A DNA stretch of 64,000 bases, taken from NCBI RefSeq assembly GCF_900177425.1, contig NZ_LT840184.1, positions 1,515,487-1,579,486 on the forward strand, written 5' to 3'. The notes beneath the pieces are model-generated. The model did not search any database. It was not told the origin of the DNA and worked only from the letters and a program-made list of their open reading frames with translations. Source of the DNA: Paenibacillus uliginis N3/975 (GTDB lineage: Bacteria; Bacillota; Bacilli; Paenibacillales; Paenibacillaceae). Shown piece after piece: positions 16,835-25,346 of this stretch (position 1 is its first letter; each line of letters begins with the position of its first letter). The translations under genes and the position numbers were made by a program.

Positions 16835-17830
16835 TTAACGAAATGATTCAGGATATTGGGCCAAATACTGGATCACTTCATCTGAAATTTCCCAATGGAA
16901 GATTGACGTCAATGTAGGGTCTCTAAAAAAAGAATGTACGACGTTATGATTGAATTCAGTAGTATAGGTGACGAAATCTTCCTGAACATGTGAAGCTCGG
17001 AGCAATTGAAGGTCGGCTGCCACAGCGAGCGATTCATTAGAGTAATCGAAATCGGCCATACGGATTATTCTTGTTTCATCGTTTTGACTGGTTTTTGCGT
17101 GAATCTCCATTTCGCCAGGATTGTATATGATGCTAAAAACCGTATCCTCTCGCTTGGCTGCCTTCAGAGTCTCAAATCCAAAATCGATCATGTTCATGTC
17201 GAGTGTAGATTTCTTTGTTCGTTCCCATACCGTCAAAAAGCGTTCCATTGAGTTTTTCTCATATTCGTCACGGTCCGTCCAATTCCGATCTCCAGATATC
17301 ATTTCCTCAACAGCTTGTAGATAAGCCGTATTTGCTATAACTGGAGTCGACAGATGATCGGTATAAATGTGCATTTGTCCGTCTAATAACTCGATAATCG
17401 CACATTCTCCACTTCGATCGGCAATCAGATAATGCAATTTGGATGTGGTCTGGTCAATGCGAATTGTTGTTACTGCTTGCAGTACTTCCTTCACAGTAGC
17501 GCAAGTGTCAAGCATATATTGAATCCACTGCAATTCATTAACCGTCGGCTTATCATCCGCAGGCAGGTGTTCCGTTGACCATAACGTCGTCTGTTCTACG
17601 ACGAGACCCTCCTCATTCATTCCGCCGTTGGGGTTCTCTTTACCGTTCTGGGAAATCGTTATGCTACCATAGCGAGATACCCACGATGCAGGAACCGCCG
17701 GTGGCATCATGAGCGCTGTTTTGTGAACACCTCTTTGGTTTGTAAACAGGTAGACACCATCGTATATCACATCTTGATTTTTACAGATAACAATTTTTTC
17801 ATCCTGTTTCATTTGAAATGCGGTACTCAT
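16835..17830 (-). CDS. Choloylglycine hydrolase / penicillin V acylase-like Ntn hydrolase
   Basis: 331 residues from ATG 17830, seven bases after AAAGGAGG; the ATG overlaps the stop of the upstream regulator by one base. Family features include an N-terminal nucleophile strand (MSTAFQMK), a KNQD motif near 17-20, GGMNEEGLVVEQTTLW near 70-85, and a mid-protein acidic strand (LIADRSGECAIIELLDG). The enzyme class cleaves linear amides such as bile-salt conjugates, penicillin V or N-acyl homoserine lactones, using an N-terminal Cys exposed after Met removal; here position 2 is Ser (AGT). Cytosolic. The partner regulator and operator suggest inducible expression; the natural substrate is unknown. 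Confidence 0.8.
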   Translation of the reverse strand: MSTAFQMKQDEKIVICKNQDVIYDGVYLFTNQRGVHKTALMMPPAVPASWVSRYGSITISQNGKENPNGGMNEEGLVVEQTTLWSTEHLPADDKPTVNELQWIQYMLDTCATVKEVLQAVTTIRIDQTTSKLHYLIADRSGECAIIELLDGQMHIYTDHLSTPVIANTAYLQAVEEMISGDRNWTDRDEYEKNSMERFLTVWERTKKSTLDMNMIDFGFETLKAAKREDTVFSIIYNPGEMEIHAKTSQNDETRIIRMADFDYSNESLAVAADLQLLRASHVQEDFVTYTTEFNHNVVHSFFRDPTLTSIFHWEISDEVIQYLAQYPESFR

Positions 17831-18327
17831 CACTCAGCCTCCTTTATATTCAAAATGGTTAGGAGAGCGTCTAAATCACGGCTTTTAACTTGATCTAAAA
17901 AAGCATTGCATAGGCGAAGGGTTTGCGTATCGGCTTCCTTAACCATTGCAGTAAATTTGTCGATAATCATCTGCTGCTCTTGTTCTTTCTGAAGTTGAAT
18001 TAGCTTCTCGCGATAAGCTTCCATGTCGGTTTCTTCTTCTGCATTTTCTAGTAGCTCATTAATAAAATGAATTTGAATTTTTATCTTCATATCAATCGAC
18101 AGGTCTTTCAAGTAAAGGTTGTCATCAACCAGCAGAGTGGGCTCTACGTTGAAATATACTCCAAGGGCTTGAAGCCGCTCCTTGGGAACAGGTCGTCTCT
18201 TCTTTACCCAATCGGAGAACTGTTGAGGGGTTATCCCGGCATCTTTACATACATTCGTGTATGAAACTTGATGAATCAGAGCAAGGTATTGCAACGTTGT
18301 CATGGATGGAACGGATTTTATTTTCAT
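17830..18327 (-). CDS. HTH (XRE-like) transcriptional regulator
   Basis: 165 residues from ATG 18327, five bases after GGGAGG; the frame is open further upstream without a ribosome site and into the promoter. N-terminal helix-turn-helix: TTLQYLALIHQVSYTNVCKD then AGITPQQFSDWVKKRRPVP, like XRE-type regulators. The C-terminal half is helical and Gln/Glu-rich (a probable coiled coil around EAYREKLIQLQKEQEQQM). Co-transcribed with the amidohydrolase-like gene (one-base overlap). A palindromic site covers its own promoter, so autoregulation is likely. Confidence 0.82.
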   Translation of the reverse strand: MKIKSVPSMTTLQYLALIHQVSYTNVCKDAGITPQQFSDWVKKRRPVPKERLQALGVYFNVEPTLLVDDNLYLKDLSIDMKIKIQIHFINELLENAEEETDMEAYREKLIQLQKEQEQQMIIDKFTAMVKEADTQTLRLCNAFLDQVKSRDLDALLTILNIKEAE

Positions 18328-18340
18328 GGCGCCCTCCCTA

Positions 18341-18400
18341 TTGACATAAAATATGCCATTTGAATACACTTCATTATATCTAAGACATATTTTATGTCAA
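18341..18400 (-). promoter_or_regulatory. Promoter with paired operator half-sites for the HTH-amidase operon
   Basis: On the minus strand: TTGACA (18400-18395), 16-base spacer, TATAAT (18378-18373). The 15-base arm TTGACATAAAATATG (18341-18355) recurs as its exact reverse complement at 18386-18400, and each arm is itself nearly palindromic (CATA-TTT-TATG core). The right arm overlaps the -35 box; the left lies between the -10 box and the ribosome site, the geometry of a repressor loop. Confidence 0.8.
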
Positions 18401-18517
18401 TTCGATATACTTATATCGGTGAATTTCCTGATGAAGTCAATGCGATAATGCTTGACTTTATTAATAAAAATGAGTATTATTTACTGCGTCGACGCAATAT
18501 CGCGTTTAAGTGTAGAC

Positions 18518-18547
18518 TTGCGATGACTATACCTATTGTAATATGAT
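18518..18547 (+). promoter_or_regulatory. Candidate promoter of the Phe T-box unit
   Basis: TTGCGA (18518), 18-base spacer, TATGAT (18542-18547), shortly before the T-box leader. The 120 bases further upstream (18401-18517) show nothing clear. Confidence 0.4.
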
Positions 18548-18580
18548 TCCTTTAAATTTATATTCCCACGTAAATCCAAT

Positions 18581-18930
18581 ACAAGCGATGAAGGAAAGAG
18601 TAAGCGGAGAAAATTCCTGACAGGGACGGTATGCCACCCGACTGAAAGCATCCGAGCGAACGTTCCCGCCGAAGTTCATTCCTGAGCCGGTATTCTGATA
18701 GCTTGCGTTATGGCAGGCGGTAGGAGTACCCGTCCCCTTGCGTTAAAAGGTTCAAGTGAGATATGCGGCTATTTTGAAATATAAGAAAGTATAAGTTTTA
18801 TACTTGGCTTATATTTCTCGAAGAAACGCTGTCGTTTTTTGAAAAAGACGACAAAGTTGTTCTTCTTAGCATATCTAATAAGGGTGGTACCACGACTCCA
18901 CGTCCCTTTACGGACGGGAGTTTTTTTGTT
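18581..18930 (+). promoter_or_regulatory. T-box leader, predicted tRNA-Phe specific
   Basis: Stem I begins near 18581 with the AGTA loop-E strand (GAAAGAGTAAGCGG). The opposite strand reads CCCGCC-GAAG-TTC-A-TTC, aligning with the GAA-x-codon-A layout of characterised T-boxes and giving TTC (Phe) as specifier at 18675-18677. The conserved T-box AAGGGTGGTACCACG is at 18880-18894. The competing terminator (CTCCACGTCC / GGACGGGAG plus seven Ts) is at 18896-18927. Uncharged tRNA-Phe should allow readthrough into the DAHP synthase gene. Confidence 0.9.
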
Positions 18931-18960
18931 TTCAATAGATAAAAAAAGGAGAGAGTCGGT

Positions 18961-20031
18961 ATGAGTCAAGGAAGTTTAGAGCAGTTAAGATTACAATTGG
19001 ATTCAGTAAATCTTCAGATGTTGGAACTGTTGTCGGAGCGGGCACGTATTTCCCAGGAGATCGGGCAGGAGAAACAAAAGCAGGGAGTTCCTGATTTCGA
19101 TCCGGTAAGAGAGAAGAAAATGTTGGATGTAATTATCGAAAACAACAATGGCCCTTTTGATAATGAAACGGTTCGGCATTTATTCAAGCAAATTTTTCAA
19201 GCGTCGTTAAAACTCCAACAGATCGATCTTAAAAAACATTTGCTGGTCAGCCGTAAAAAGAAGAAAGAGGATACGATTATACATCTGGGTGATACAACCG
19301 TTGGCGGTGGTAAACCGGTGATGATTGCAGGACCGTGTTCTGTTGAGAGTTATGAGCAGGTACGTACCGTTGCAGCAGCTCTTAAAGAAGCCGGCATTAC
19401 CGTAATGCGGGGAGGCGCGTTCAAACCGAGAACTTCTCCTTATGATTTCCAAGGACTCGGGATTGAGGGACTAAAAATTCTAAAAGAGGTTGCGTCCGAG
19501 TTCGGACTTAAGACAATCAGTGAGATTGTAGACCCTGCTCATGTTGAGATCGCTTGTGAATACATCGATGTTATTCAAATTGGCGCCAGAAACATGCAAA
19601 ACTTCGAACTCCTGAAAGCTGCGGGGGATGTGAAAACTCCGATTCTTCTCAAACGTGGTCTGGCTGCCACGATCGATGAATTTGTTCATGCTGCGGAGTA
19701 CATCGTATCTCGAGGAAATACACAAGTCATGCTGATTGAACGTGGTATTCGTACGTATGAGAAGGCGACAAGAAATACATTGGACATCTCTGCTGTACCT
19801 ATTCTGAAACAAGAAACTCACCTTCCGGTACTGGTCGATGTGACACATTCAACGGGACGCAAGGATATTCTGGCACCGTGTGCCAAGGCAGCTTTAGCCG
19901 CTGGAGCAGACGGTGTCATGGTTGAAGTTCATCCAGATCCTGCAACCGCCTTGTCTGATGCTGCTCAACAGCTGAATATTCCTGAATTCAATGACTTTTA
20001 TGAGATTGTTAAGAAATCGGGATTGTTATAA
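18961..20031 (+). CDS. aroA: Bifunctional DAHP synthase / chorismate mutase
   Basis: 356 residues (symbol follows B. subtilis usage; aroG or aroF elsewhere). Residues about 1-85 form a chorismate mutase domain (LRLQLDSVNLQMLELLSERARISQEIG) and 95-356 the DAHP synthase barrel: VMIAGPCSVESYEQ, VMRGGAFKPRTSPYDFQG, IGARNMQNFELLKAAG, LLKRGLAATIDEF, GADGVMVEVHPDPA. It condenses PEP and erythrose-4-phosphate at the head of the shikimate pathway; in Bacillus the mutase domain carries feedback inhibition by chorismate or prephenate. Good GGAGAG ribosome site. Expression follows the Phe T-box. Confidence 0.95.
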   Translation: MSQGSLEQLRLQLDSVNLQMLELLSERARISQEIGQEKQKQGVPDFDPVREKKMLDVIIENNNGPFDNETVRHLFKQIFQASLKLQQIDLKKHLLVSRKKKKEDTIIHLGDTTVGGGKPVMIAGPCSVESYEQVRTVAAALKEAGITVMRGGAFKPRTSPYDFQGLGIEGLKILKEVASEFGLKTISEIVDPAHVEIACEYIDVIQIGARNMQNFELLKAAGDVKTPILLKRGLAATIDEFVHAAEYIVSRGNTQVMLIERGIRTYEKATRNTLDISAVPILKQETHLPVLVDVTHSTGRKDILAPCAKAALAAGADGVMVEVHPDPATALSDAAQQLNIPEFNDFYEIVKKSGLL

Positions 20032-20065
20032 AATTGTGCAGATGTGAATTCTGGAAGATTAAGGG

Positions 20066-20094
20066 TTGACAAAACGCTGTCAATTCCCTAAAAT
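20066..20094 (+). promoter_or_regulatory. SigA promoter of leuA
   Basis: Perfect TTGACA (20066-20071), 17-base spacer, TAAAAT (20089-20094), just before the second T-box. Confidence 0.8.
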
Positions 20095-20104
20095 AATTAT
20101 CAAT

Positions 20105-20360
20105 TTCATATTCAAATGTTTTGATTAGAAATAGTAGAAGTGAAATGACTTTTCAGAGAGCCGTTGGCAGGTGCGAAACGGTAATGTCGTTCCCTTTGAA
20201 CTCGTCTATGAACAGCTACCTGATCATGTAGGGTTAGCCGGAGTTCCACCGTTACAGGGATAGATGGTGATGGCCATCGAAGAAGATCATTTTGTATAAA
20301 ATGAATTAGAGTGGTACCGCGGGTTCAACCTCGCCTCTATACGTAGAGGCGGGGTTTTTT
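20105..20360 (+). promoter_or_regulatory. T-box leader, predicted tRNA-Leu specific
   Basis: Stem I contains AGTAGAAGTG, CAGAGAGCCGTTGG and, on its 3' side, CCCTTTGAA-CTC-GTC, placing specifier CTC (Leu) at 20201-20203, the same codon used in the ilv-leu leader of B. subtilis. T-box AGAGTGGTACCGCGG at 20308-20322. Terminator GCCTCTATACGTAGAGGC with following Ts at 20332-20357. Leucine starvation should raise leuA expression. Confidence 0.92.
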
Positions 20361-20433
20361 TGTTGATTAAATTCCGGGTTTAATCAACCCCGCTTGATAT
20401 AGATTAACTAAGATCTCCAAGGAGGAATTGCTG

Positions 20434-21975
20434 ATGGACCGCAACATTATTGTATTGGACACTACTTTGCGCGACGGAGAACAAGTTCCGGGCGCCAAAC
20501 TGAATGTACAACAGAAGGTTGAATTCGCACAGCAGTTGAAACGGTTGAACGTCGATATTATTGAAGCAGGTTTTCCTGCGTCTTCTGCAGGGGATTTTCA
20601 ATCGGTTCAGGAAATTGCAAGAACCGTAGGCGACAGTGTCTCGATTACCGCACTCGCACGGGCCGTGAAGGGCGATATCGACGCCGTGTATGAAAGTATT
20701 AAGCTTGCGCACAATCCGCTAATTCATATTGTGCTTGGCACCTCGAACATCCATGTCGAGAAGAAATTCAACCGCTCCAAGGATGCTGTGCTCCAGATGG
20801 GTGTTGATGCGGTCAAGTACGCCAAGACACTGCTGCCTCATGTGCAGTACTCGACGGAGGATGCTTCAAGATCCGACTTTGAATATTTATGGAAAACGAT
20901 CGAAGCCGTTGTTAGAGCTGGAGCAACGATGATTAATGTACCGGATACGGTCGGTTACGCTGTTCCGGATGAATTCGGTGAGTTGATCCGTAAAATTAAC
21001 GAGCGCCTGAAAAACCTGGACGATAAGGTAATCCTCAGCGTGCATTGCCATAACGATCTCGGGCTGGCCACGGCCAATACACTCAGCGCTGTGAGAAACG
21101 GTGCCGAGAAAGTGGAATGCACTATCAACGGTTTAGGGGAGCGTGCTGGCAACACTTCGCTTGAAGAAGTGGTAATGGGACTAAAAGTCAGGGCAAATCA
21201 CTTTAACGCTCACACCAATATTCAGTTGAAAGAGCTGATTAGAACCTCCCGATTGCTGACTCATTTGACGGGATTGGATGTGCAGGTGAATAAGGCGATT
21301 ACGGGTGAAAACGCATTTGCGCACTCCTCCGGTATTCATCAGGATGGACTTCTCAAGGATAAGCAGGTCTATGAGATCATGTCGCCGGAGGAAGTCGGTG
21401 CTGATAGTATGGAGCTGATCCTGACCGCCCGTTCCGGAAGACATGCTTTCAAGAATGCTGTTGAGAAATTAGGTTTTGAATCAGGGGAAGATGACGATTT
21501 TGAAGCACTGTTCCAAAAATTCCTTACATTGGCCGATGCGAAGAAGGAAGTATATGATCATGACGTATTTTACCTGGTGACCCATCACCGTACTCATGAA
21601 GAAGTTAGTAGCCATCTGTACGAGCTGGATTCCTTCCAAGTCGTGACTAATGATCTGTACCCTACGGCAACCGTCAAACTGAAAAAAGGCAATGAGACAT
21701 TTAAGGACAGCATGGTGGGTGATGGTCCGATTGATGCGCTGTACAGCGCCATCAAAGCATTGGTTGGCTTGGAAGTCCAATTAAAGGATTACAAAATTAA
21801 CAGTCTGTCGAGGGGGAAAGAGGCCATTGGCCGGGTGAACATCCGGATTGAATACGAAGGCAAAATCTATTCCGGGCGTGCTATGGATACGGATATTATT
21901 AAGGCAAGCGCGTTAGCTTTTCTTAACGGAATTAACGCCGTTTTGCTTGACGTTACCCAGGATGTACAGGCGTAA
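20434..21975 (+). CDS. leuA: 2-isopropylmalate synthase
   Basis: 513 residues from ATG 20434, eight bases after GGAGG (a TTG two codons earlier lies too close). N-terminal catalytic barrel: VLDTTLRDGEQVPGAKL, EAGFPASSAGDF, VHCHNDLGLATANTLSAV, GLGERAGNTSLEEVVM, HSSGIHQDGLLK. C-terminal allosteric leucine domain from about 390. Condenses 2-ketoisovalerate and acetyl-CoA, the first step of leucine synthesis. It stands alone; leuBCD are not in the window. Confidence 0.96.
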   Translation: MDRNIIVLDTTLRDGEQVPGAKLNVQQKVEFAQQLKRLNVDIIEAGFPASSAGDFQSVQEIARTVGDSVSITALARAVKGDIDAVYESIKLAHNPLIHIVLGTSNIHVEKKFNRSKDAVLQMGVDAVKYAKTLLPHVQYSTEDASRSDFEYLWKTIEAVVRAGATMINVPDTVGYAVPDEFGELIRKINERLKNLDDKVILSVHCHNDLGLATANTLSAVRNGAEKVECTINGLGERAGNTSLEEVVMGLKVRANHFNAHTNIQLKELIRTSRLLTHLTGLDVQVNKAITGENAFAHSSGIHQDGLLKDKQVYEIMSPEEVGADSMELILTARSGRHAFKNAVEKLGFESGEDDDFEALFQKFLTLADAKKEVYDHDVFYLVTHHRTHEEVSSHLYELDSFQVVTNDLYPTATVKLKKGNETFKDSMVGDGPIDALYSAIKALVGLEVQLKDYKINSLSRGKEAIGRVNIRIEYEGKIYSGRAMDTDIIKASALAFLNGINAVLLDVTQDVQA

Positions 21976-22033
21976 GCCCCATGAAGCCTGCTTAATTCCT
22001 GCTATAGAACGGATTATTGCTTGAATTAGAAAG

Positions 22034-22528
22034 GTGAAGGGAGCTACTCTATATGGAACCCTTAAAAGAAAGGCACAGCGGGTGCAGAATATCTTAGGGG
22101 ATATGGGATATAGTAATCAAGTTGTGGAGCTGCCTGAAAGCACGCGTACCGCGGAGGAAGCTGCTGCCGCCATCGGATGCGAGGTGGCACAGATTGCGAA
22201 GTCGATTATTTTTCGTCTTGCGAATTCAAGCAAACCACTGTTAGTTGTGGCCAGCGGTGTGAACCGTGTCAATGAGAAGAAATTCTCGACCTTACTCCAG
22301 GAAAAGCTTAAGAAAGCGGACGCAGACTTTGTGCGGGAGCAGACTGGATTTGTCATTGGAGGAGTGGCTCCAATTGGTCATGTGAGGGAGATCATGACTT
22401 TCATCGACGAGGGCCTTTTCCAATACGGAACAGTTTGGGCTGCAGCAGGCCATCCCAAGGCCGTGTTTGAATGCTCACCCGATGAGTTGGTTGCATTCAC
22501 AGGCGGTCAAGTGATGTCGATTACGTAA
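22034..22528 (+). CDS. YbaK/EbsC family aminoacyl-tRNA deacylase-like protein, N-terminus possibly frameshifted
   Basis: 164 residues if started at GTG 22034. Clear family blocks: VVELPESTRTAEEAAAAIGC, QIAKSIIFRLANSSKPLLVV, the Lys-containing NRVNEKKF, GFVIGGVAPIGH, and WAAAGHPKAVFECSPDEL. Members hydrolyse mischarged aminoacyl-tRNA (for example Cys-tRNA-Pro) or act in ProXp editing. GTG 22034 has no ribosome site, whereas ATG 22053 sits nine bases after AGGTGAAGGGAG and encodes MEPLKE before going out of frame; one missing base near 22072 would join it to AQRVQNIL. The gene may therefore be frameshifted or the sequence may carry an error. Confidence 0.85.
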   Translation: MKGATLYGTLKRKAQRVQNILGDMGYSNQVVELPESTRTAEEAAAAIGCEVAQIAKSIIFRLANSSKPLLVVASGVNRVNEKKFSTLLQEKLKKADADFVREQTGFVIGGVAPIGHVREIMTFIDEGLFQYGTVWAAAGHPKAVFECSPDELVAFTGGQVMSIT

Positions 22529-22694
22529 ACCTCGTCGGTCTGGAGTCTCGGCCTCCATAGTCTTCTGAAGTGAGCGAGGCTTGTCGTGCAACGGTTTGGA
22601 CATCAATTTGACGCCCCAAAATGACAACGTTTATGCTATGATCAATGGATGGGCGGAAAATTTGGTTCCAAATTTTGCGAAGGAGGAGATGCGA

Positions 22695-23732
22695 TTGACT
22701 AAGCTTAAAGATATCGCCGAGCGGGTCGGGGTATCCATATCTACGGTTTCGCGGGCAATCAGTAACGATGCAAGCCGTCCGGTCAGTGAAGAAACCAAGC
22801 AGAAAATCCGGGAAGCGGCACTTGAACTTGGTTACAAACAACATGAACCATCCAGAAACGCAAATGATAACAACGCGGCGATCAAGCGGATCGCCTGTAT
22901 CGTTCCCCAACTCCTGATGGACGACCACCCTTATTTCTCCAAGGTTTTAGTCGGTTTCCATAAAAAAATGGAGGAACTCGGGCAGCCTCCAGCCATTGTT
23001 CGTACATGCGAGGAAGTTAATGATGCGGAAAAAATACGGCTAATGCTGAGGGAGACAGGGGCACAGGGGATTGTTGCCATCAGTTGGTACGACGAGGAGC
23101 TGTTTGAGCAGATACAGCAGGATGGTGTTGTGATCATGGGGGTGAGCCTGAATGATGAACGGCTGACGGTACCTGTCGTAGACTGTGACCGCATCCTTTC
23201 GGCGAGGGCAGCGGTACGCCACTTGATTGACCAAGGACATACGCGGATCGCTTATATCGGGGGCCCCGCATATTCCAAGCAGATGGAGAGCGAAGAACGG
23301 TTTGTCGGTTATAAATTTGCGATGCTGGAAGCCAACCTGCAGCTGCGGGAGGAGTGGCTGATGAATACCCGCTGGAATGTGGATCGAAGCTTCAGTAAGA
23401 TGTCCGAGCTTCTAGGACGGCTTCCAAAGGCGGAATGGCCGACCGCTGTTTTTTGTGCTAGTGATATGCTGGCTATTCCGGCCATGCGTGCCGTTGTTGA
23501 GAATCATGGTAGCATACCGGAGGATATCGCGATTGTGGGGATGGACAATATTGATGTGGCCCAGTATACGACTCCGCCGCTAACCTCCGTTTCCGTGCCC
23601 AAGTACGAGATCGGCAGGGTAGCTGCTAAATCCATCGTGGATTATTTGGACGGACATTTCCCGATGGCGACCAAAATATTGCTGCCGTGCTCCCTTATTA
23701 TCCGGGAATCCTCCAGCTTCTCCAGAATTTAA
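22695..23732 (+). CDS. LacI family transcriptional regulator
   Basis: 345 residues. HTH and hinge at the N-terminus (KLKDIAERVGVSISTVSRAI), then a periplasmic-binding-like sensor: VRHLIDQGHTRIAYIGGP, VFCASDMLAIPAMRAV, IVGMDNIDVAQYTTPPLTS and a C-terminal LIIRESS. Start: AGGAGG lies eight bases before TTG 22695; ATG 22689 is only two bases from it, and an ATG at 22581 has no site. Likely represses or activates the downstream importer operon (24369-29209) in response to its sugar. Followed by a terminator. Confidence 0.92.
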   Translation: MTKLKDIAERVGVSISTVSRAISNDASRPVSEETKQKIREAALELGYKQHEPSRNANDNNAAIKRIACIVPQLLMDDHPYFSKVLVGFHKKMEELGQPPAIVRTCEEVNDAEKIRLMLRETGAQGIVAISWYDEELFEQIQQDGVVIMGVSLNDERLTVPVVDCDRILSARAAVRHLIDQGHTRIAYIGGPAYSKQMESEERFVGYKFAMLEANLQLREEWLMNTRWNVDRSFSKMSELLGRLPKAEWPTAVFCASDMLAIPAMRAVVENHGSIPEDIAIVGMDNIDVAQYTTPPLTSVSVPKYEIGRVAAKSIVDYLDGHFPMATKILLPCSLIIRESSSFSRI

Positions 23733-23782
23733 AATTTACATTAGATGTACATTTATATTACATATAATGATAATTATATGCT

Positions 23783-23825
23783 CAAAAAGCAGCCATCGGT
23801 GTGAAAGCCGGCGGCTGCTTTTTGC
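23783..23825 (+). terminator. Terminator after the LacI gene
   Basis: AAAAAGCAGCC / GGCTGCTTTTT arms around an inner CGG/CCG helix. Bidirectional appearance. Confidence 0.85.
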
Positions 23826-23878
23826 ATTCTTAACCAAAAACCAGGATGGTATTACGCCAAAATAATCCAAAAAAATAT

Positions 23879-23907
23879 TTGACAATACATATTAGCTATA
23901 TTATCAT
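23879..23907 (+). promoter_or_regulatory. Promoter of the LplB/LplC-type importer operon
   Basis: Perfect TTGACA (23879-23884), 17-base spacer, TATCAT (23902-23907). It leaves an untranslated leader of about 450 bases (to 24368) that holds only a small CCGAA/TTCGG hairpin with GTTTTATTT (24169-24192) and no ORF I can support. A cre-like word TGTAAGCGCTTCAA lies inside the first gene at 24420. Confidence 0.65.
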
Positions 23908-24368
23908 GAGTGAAAATCAAAGAGACGTTTGGAAAGTCTTTTTAGATTTGGAATCGATATATATTATTCTTCGTTCAAATTAACTCTTGATATGATTGCG
24001 TTTTCATATCTTTCATAATAAGGGTATTTCAGAATAGAGCGCATCCTCTTATTGATGATATAAGTCCTTGTGTTGCAGTGGATTTATCTTCCGCATACCA
24101 ACTATACTCCAAATATAATCCAATTTAATCTCATGATTTGTCCGAAATAAATCCAAACTTGTATGATGACATCCGAATCCTTCGGGTTTTATTTATAGAT
24201 TGATTTCACGTTATTATAACTGACATACAATGCGTCGGAAATACCGCAATCCACCAACCTGTGACTTAACGGTAGCCGAAGAGCATGGCAGATGCCAGAA
24301 AAAATAAGGGGGGAATTCATGAACTAGTACATAGCAGGTCAACAAATACATACCCGAGGTGATGCTCA

Positions 24369-25328
24369 TTGGCTAATACGACCATACAGCCCGCAGTAAA
24401 TGCGGTACCCGAAACAAAATGTAAGCGCTTCAAGAGGAATCGTATTTTACGTAATTGGCAGCTTTATGTGCTTATTTCTCCCGTCATTGCTTACTACATC
24501 CTGTTCCAGTACGTTCCGATGTATGGGATCCAGATCGCCTTTAAGGATTTCATAGCAACTCAAGGGATTTGGGGCAGTCCGTGGGTCGGATTTGAGCACT
24601 TTGATCGGTTTTTCAACAGTTATTATTTCTGGCGTCTAATCAAAAACACGCTCGGTATTGGCTTATACACCCTGGCTGTTGGATTTCCGATTCCTATTAT
24701 TTTGGCTTTGCTCATGAATGAGATCCGAGCTGAAAGATTCAAAAAATTCGTGCAGACGATAACTTATGCTCCGCATTTTCTGTCCACTGTGGTAGTTGTC
24801 GGGATGATGATGATCTTTCTGTCACCCCGTTACGGCATCATCAATCATTTTATTGAAATGTTTGGAGGCCAGCCGATCAATTTCATGACCGAGCCATCCT
24901 GGTTTAAGTCATTATACGTTCTGTCGGATGTATGGCAGACCATGGGCTGGAGCTCCATTATTTATTTGGCAGCCCTTGCCGGTATTGATAACCAACTGCA
25001 TGAAGCTGCGCGTGTAGATGGTGCGACACGGCTTCAGCGCATATGGCATATTAACATACCCGGCATCATGCCAACGATTATCATCCTTCTGATTTTGAAC
25101 ATGGGGAGTATCATGGGTATCGGTTTCGAGAAGGTGCTCCTGATGCAAAACAATCTGAACATGGAGAGCTCCGACATTATTGCCACCTATGTCTACCGAA
25201 TGGGGATTCAGAATGCCGAATATAGCTTCTCGGCAGCGATTGGATTGTTCAATTCCATCATCAACTTTGTCCTGCTGGTTGTTGTGAACTTTATTTCGAA
25301 GCGCGTGAGCGAGACAAGTCTTTGGTAA
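24369..25328 (+). CDS. LplB-type polysaccharide ABC transporter permease
   Basis: 319 residues, TTG start supported by GAGGTG seven bases upstream. Six predicted membrane helices after a basic N-terminus (KCKRFKRNRILRNWQ). LplB-type signatures are LYVLISPVIAYYILFQYVPMYG, IQIAFKDF, and LAALAGIDNQLHEAARVDGA leading into the EAA loop. Partner of the permease at 25347; no ATPase in the operon. Confidence 0.93.
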   Translation: MANTTIQPAVNAVPETKCKRFKRNRILRNWQLYVLISPVIAYYILFQYVPMYGIQIAFKDFIATQGIWGSPWVGFEHFDRFFNSYYFWRLIKNTLGIGLYTLAVGFPIPIILALLMNEIRAERFKKFVQTITYAPHFLSTVVVVGMMMIFLSPRYGIINHFIEMFGGQPINFMTEPSWFKSLYVLSDVWQTMGWSSIIYLAALAGIDNQLHEAARVDGATRLQRIWHINIPGIMPTIIILLILNMGSIMGIGFEKVLLMQNNLNMESSDIIATYVYRMGIQNAEYSFSAAIGLFNSIINFVLLVVVNFISKRVSETSLW

Positions 25329-25346
25329 AGAGGGGAGAGTTGAACC

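Noticed and set aside
24412..24434. cre-like TGTAAGCGCTTCAA inside the LplB-type permease gene
   Set aside because: One mismatch at a core position and inside coding sequence about 500 bases after the promoter; kept only as a remark.
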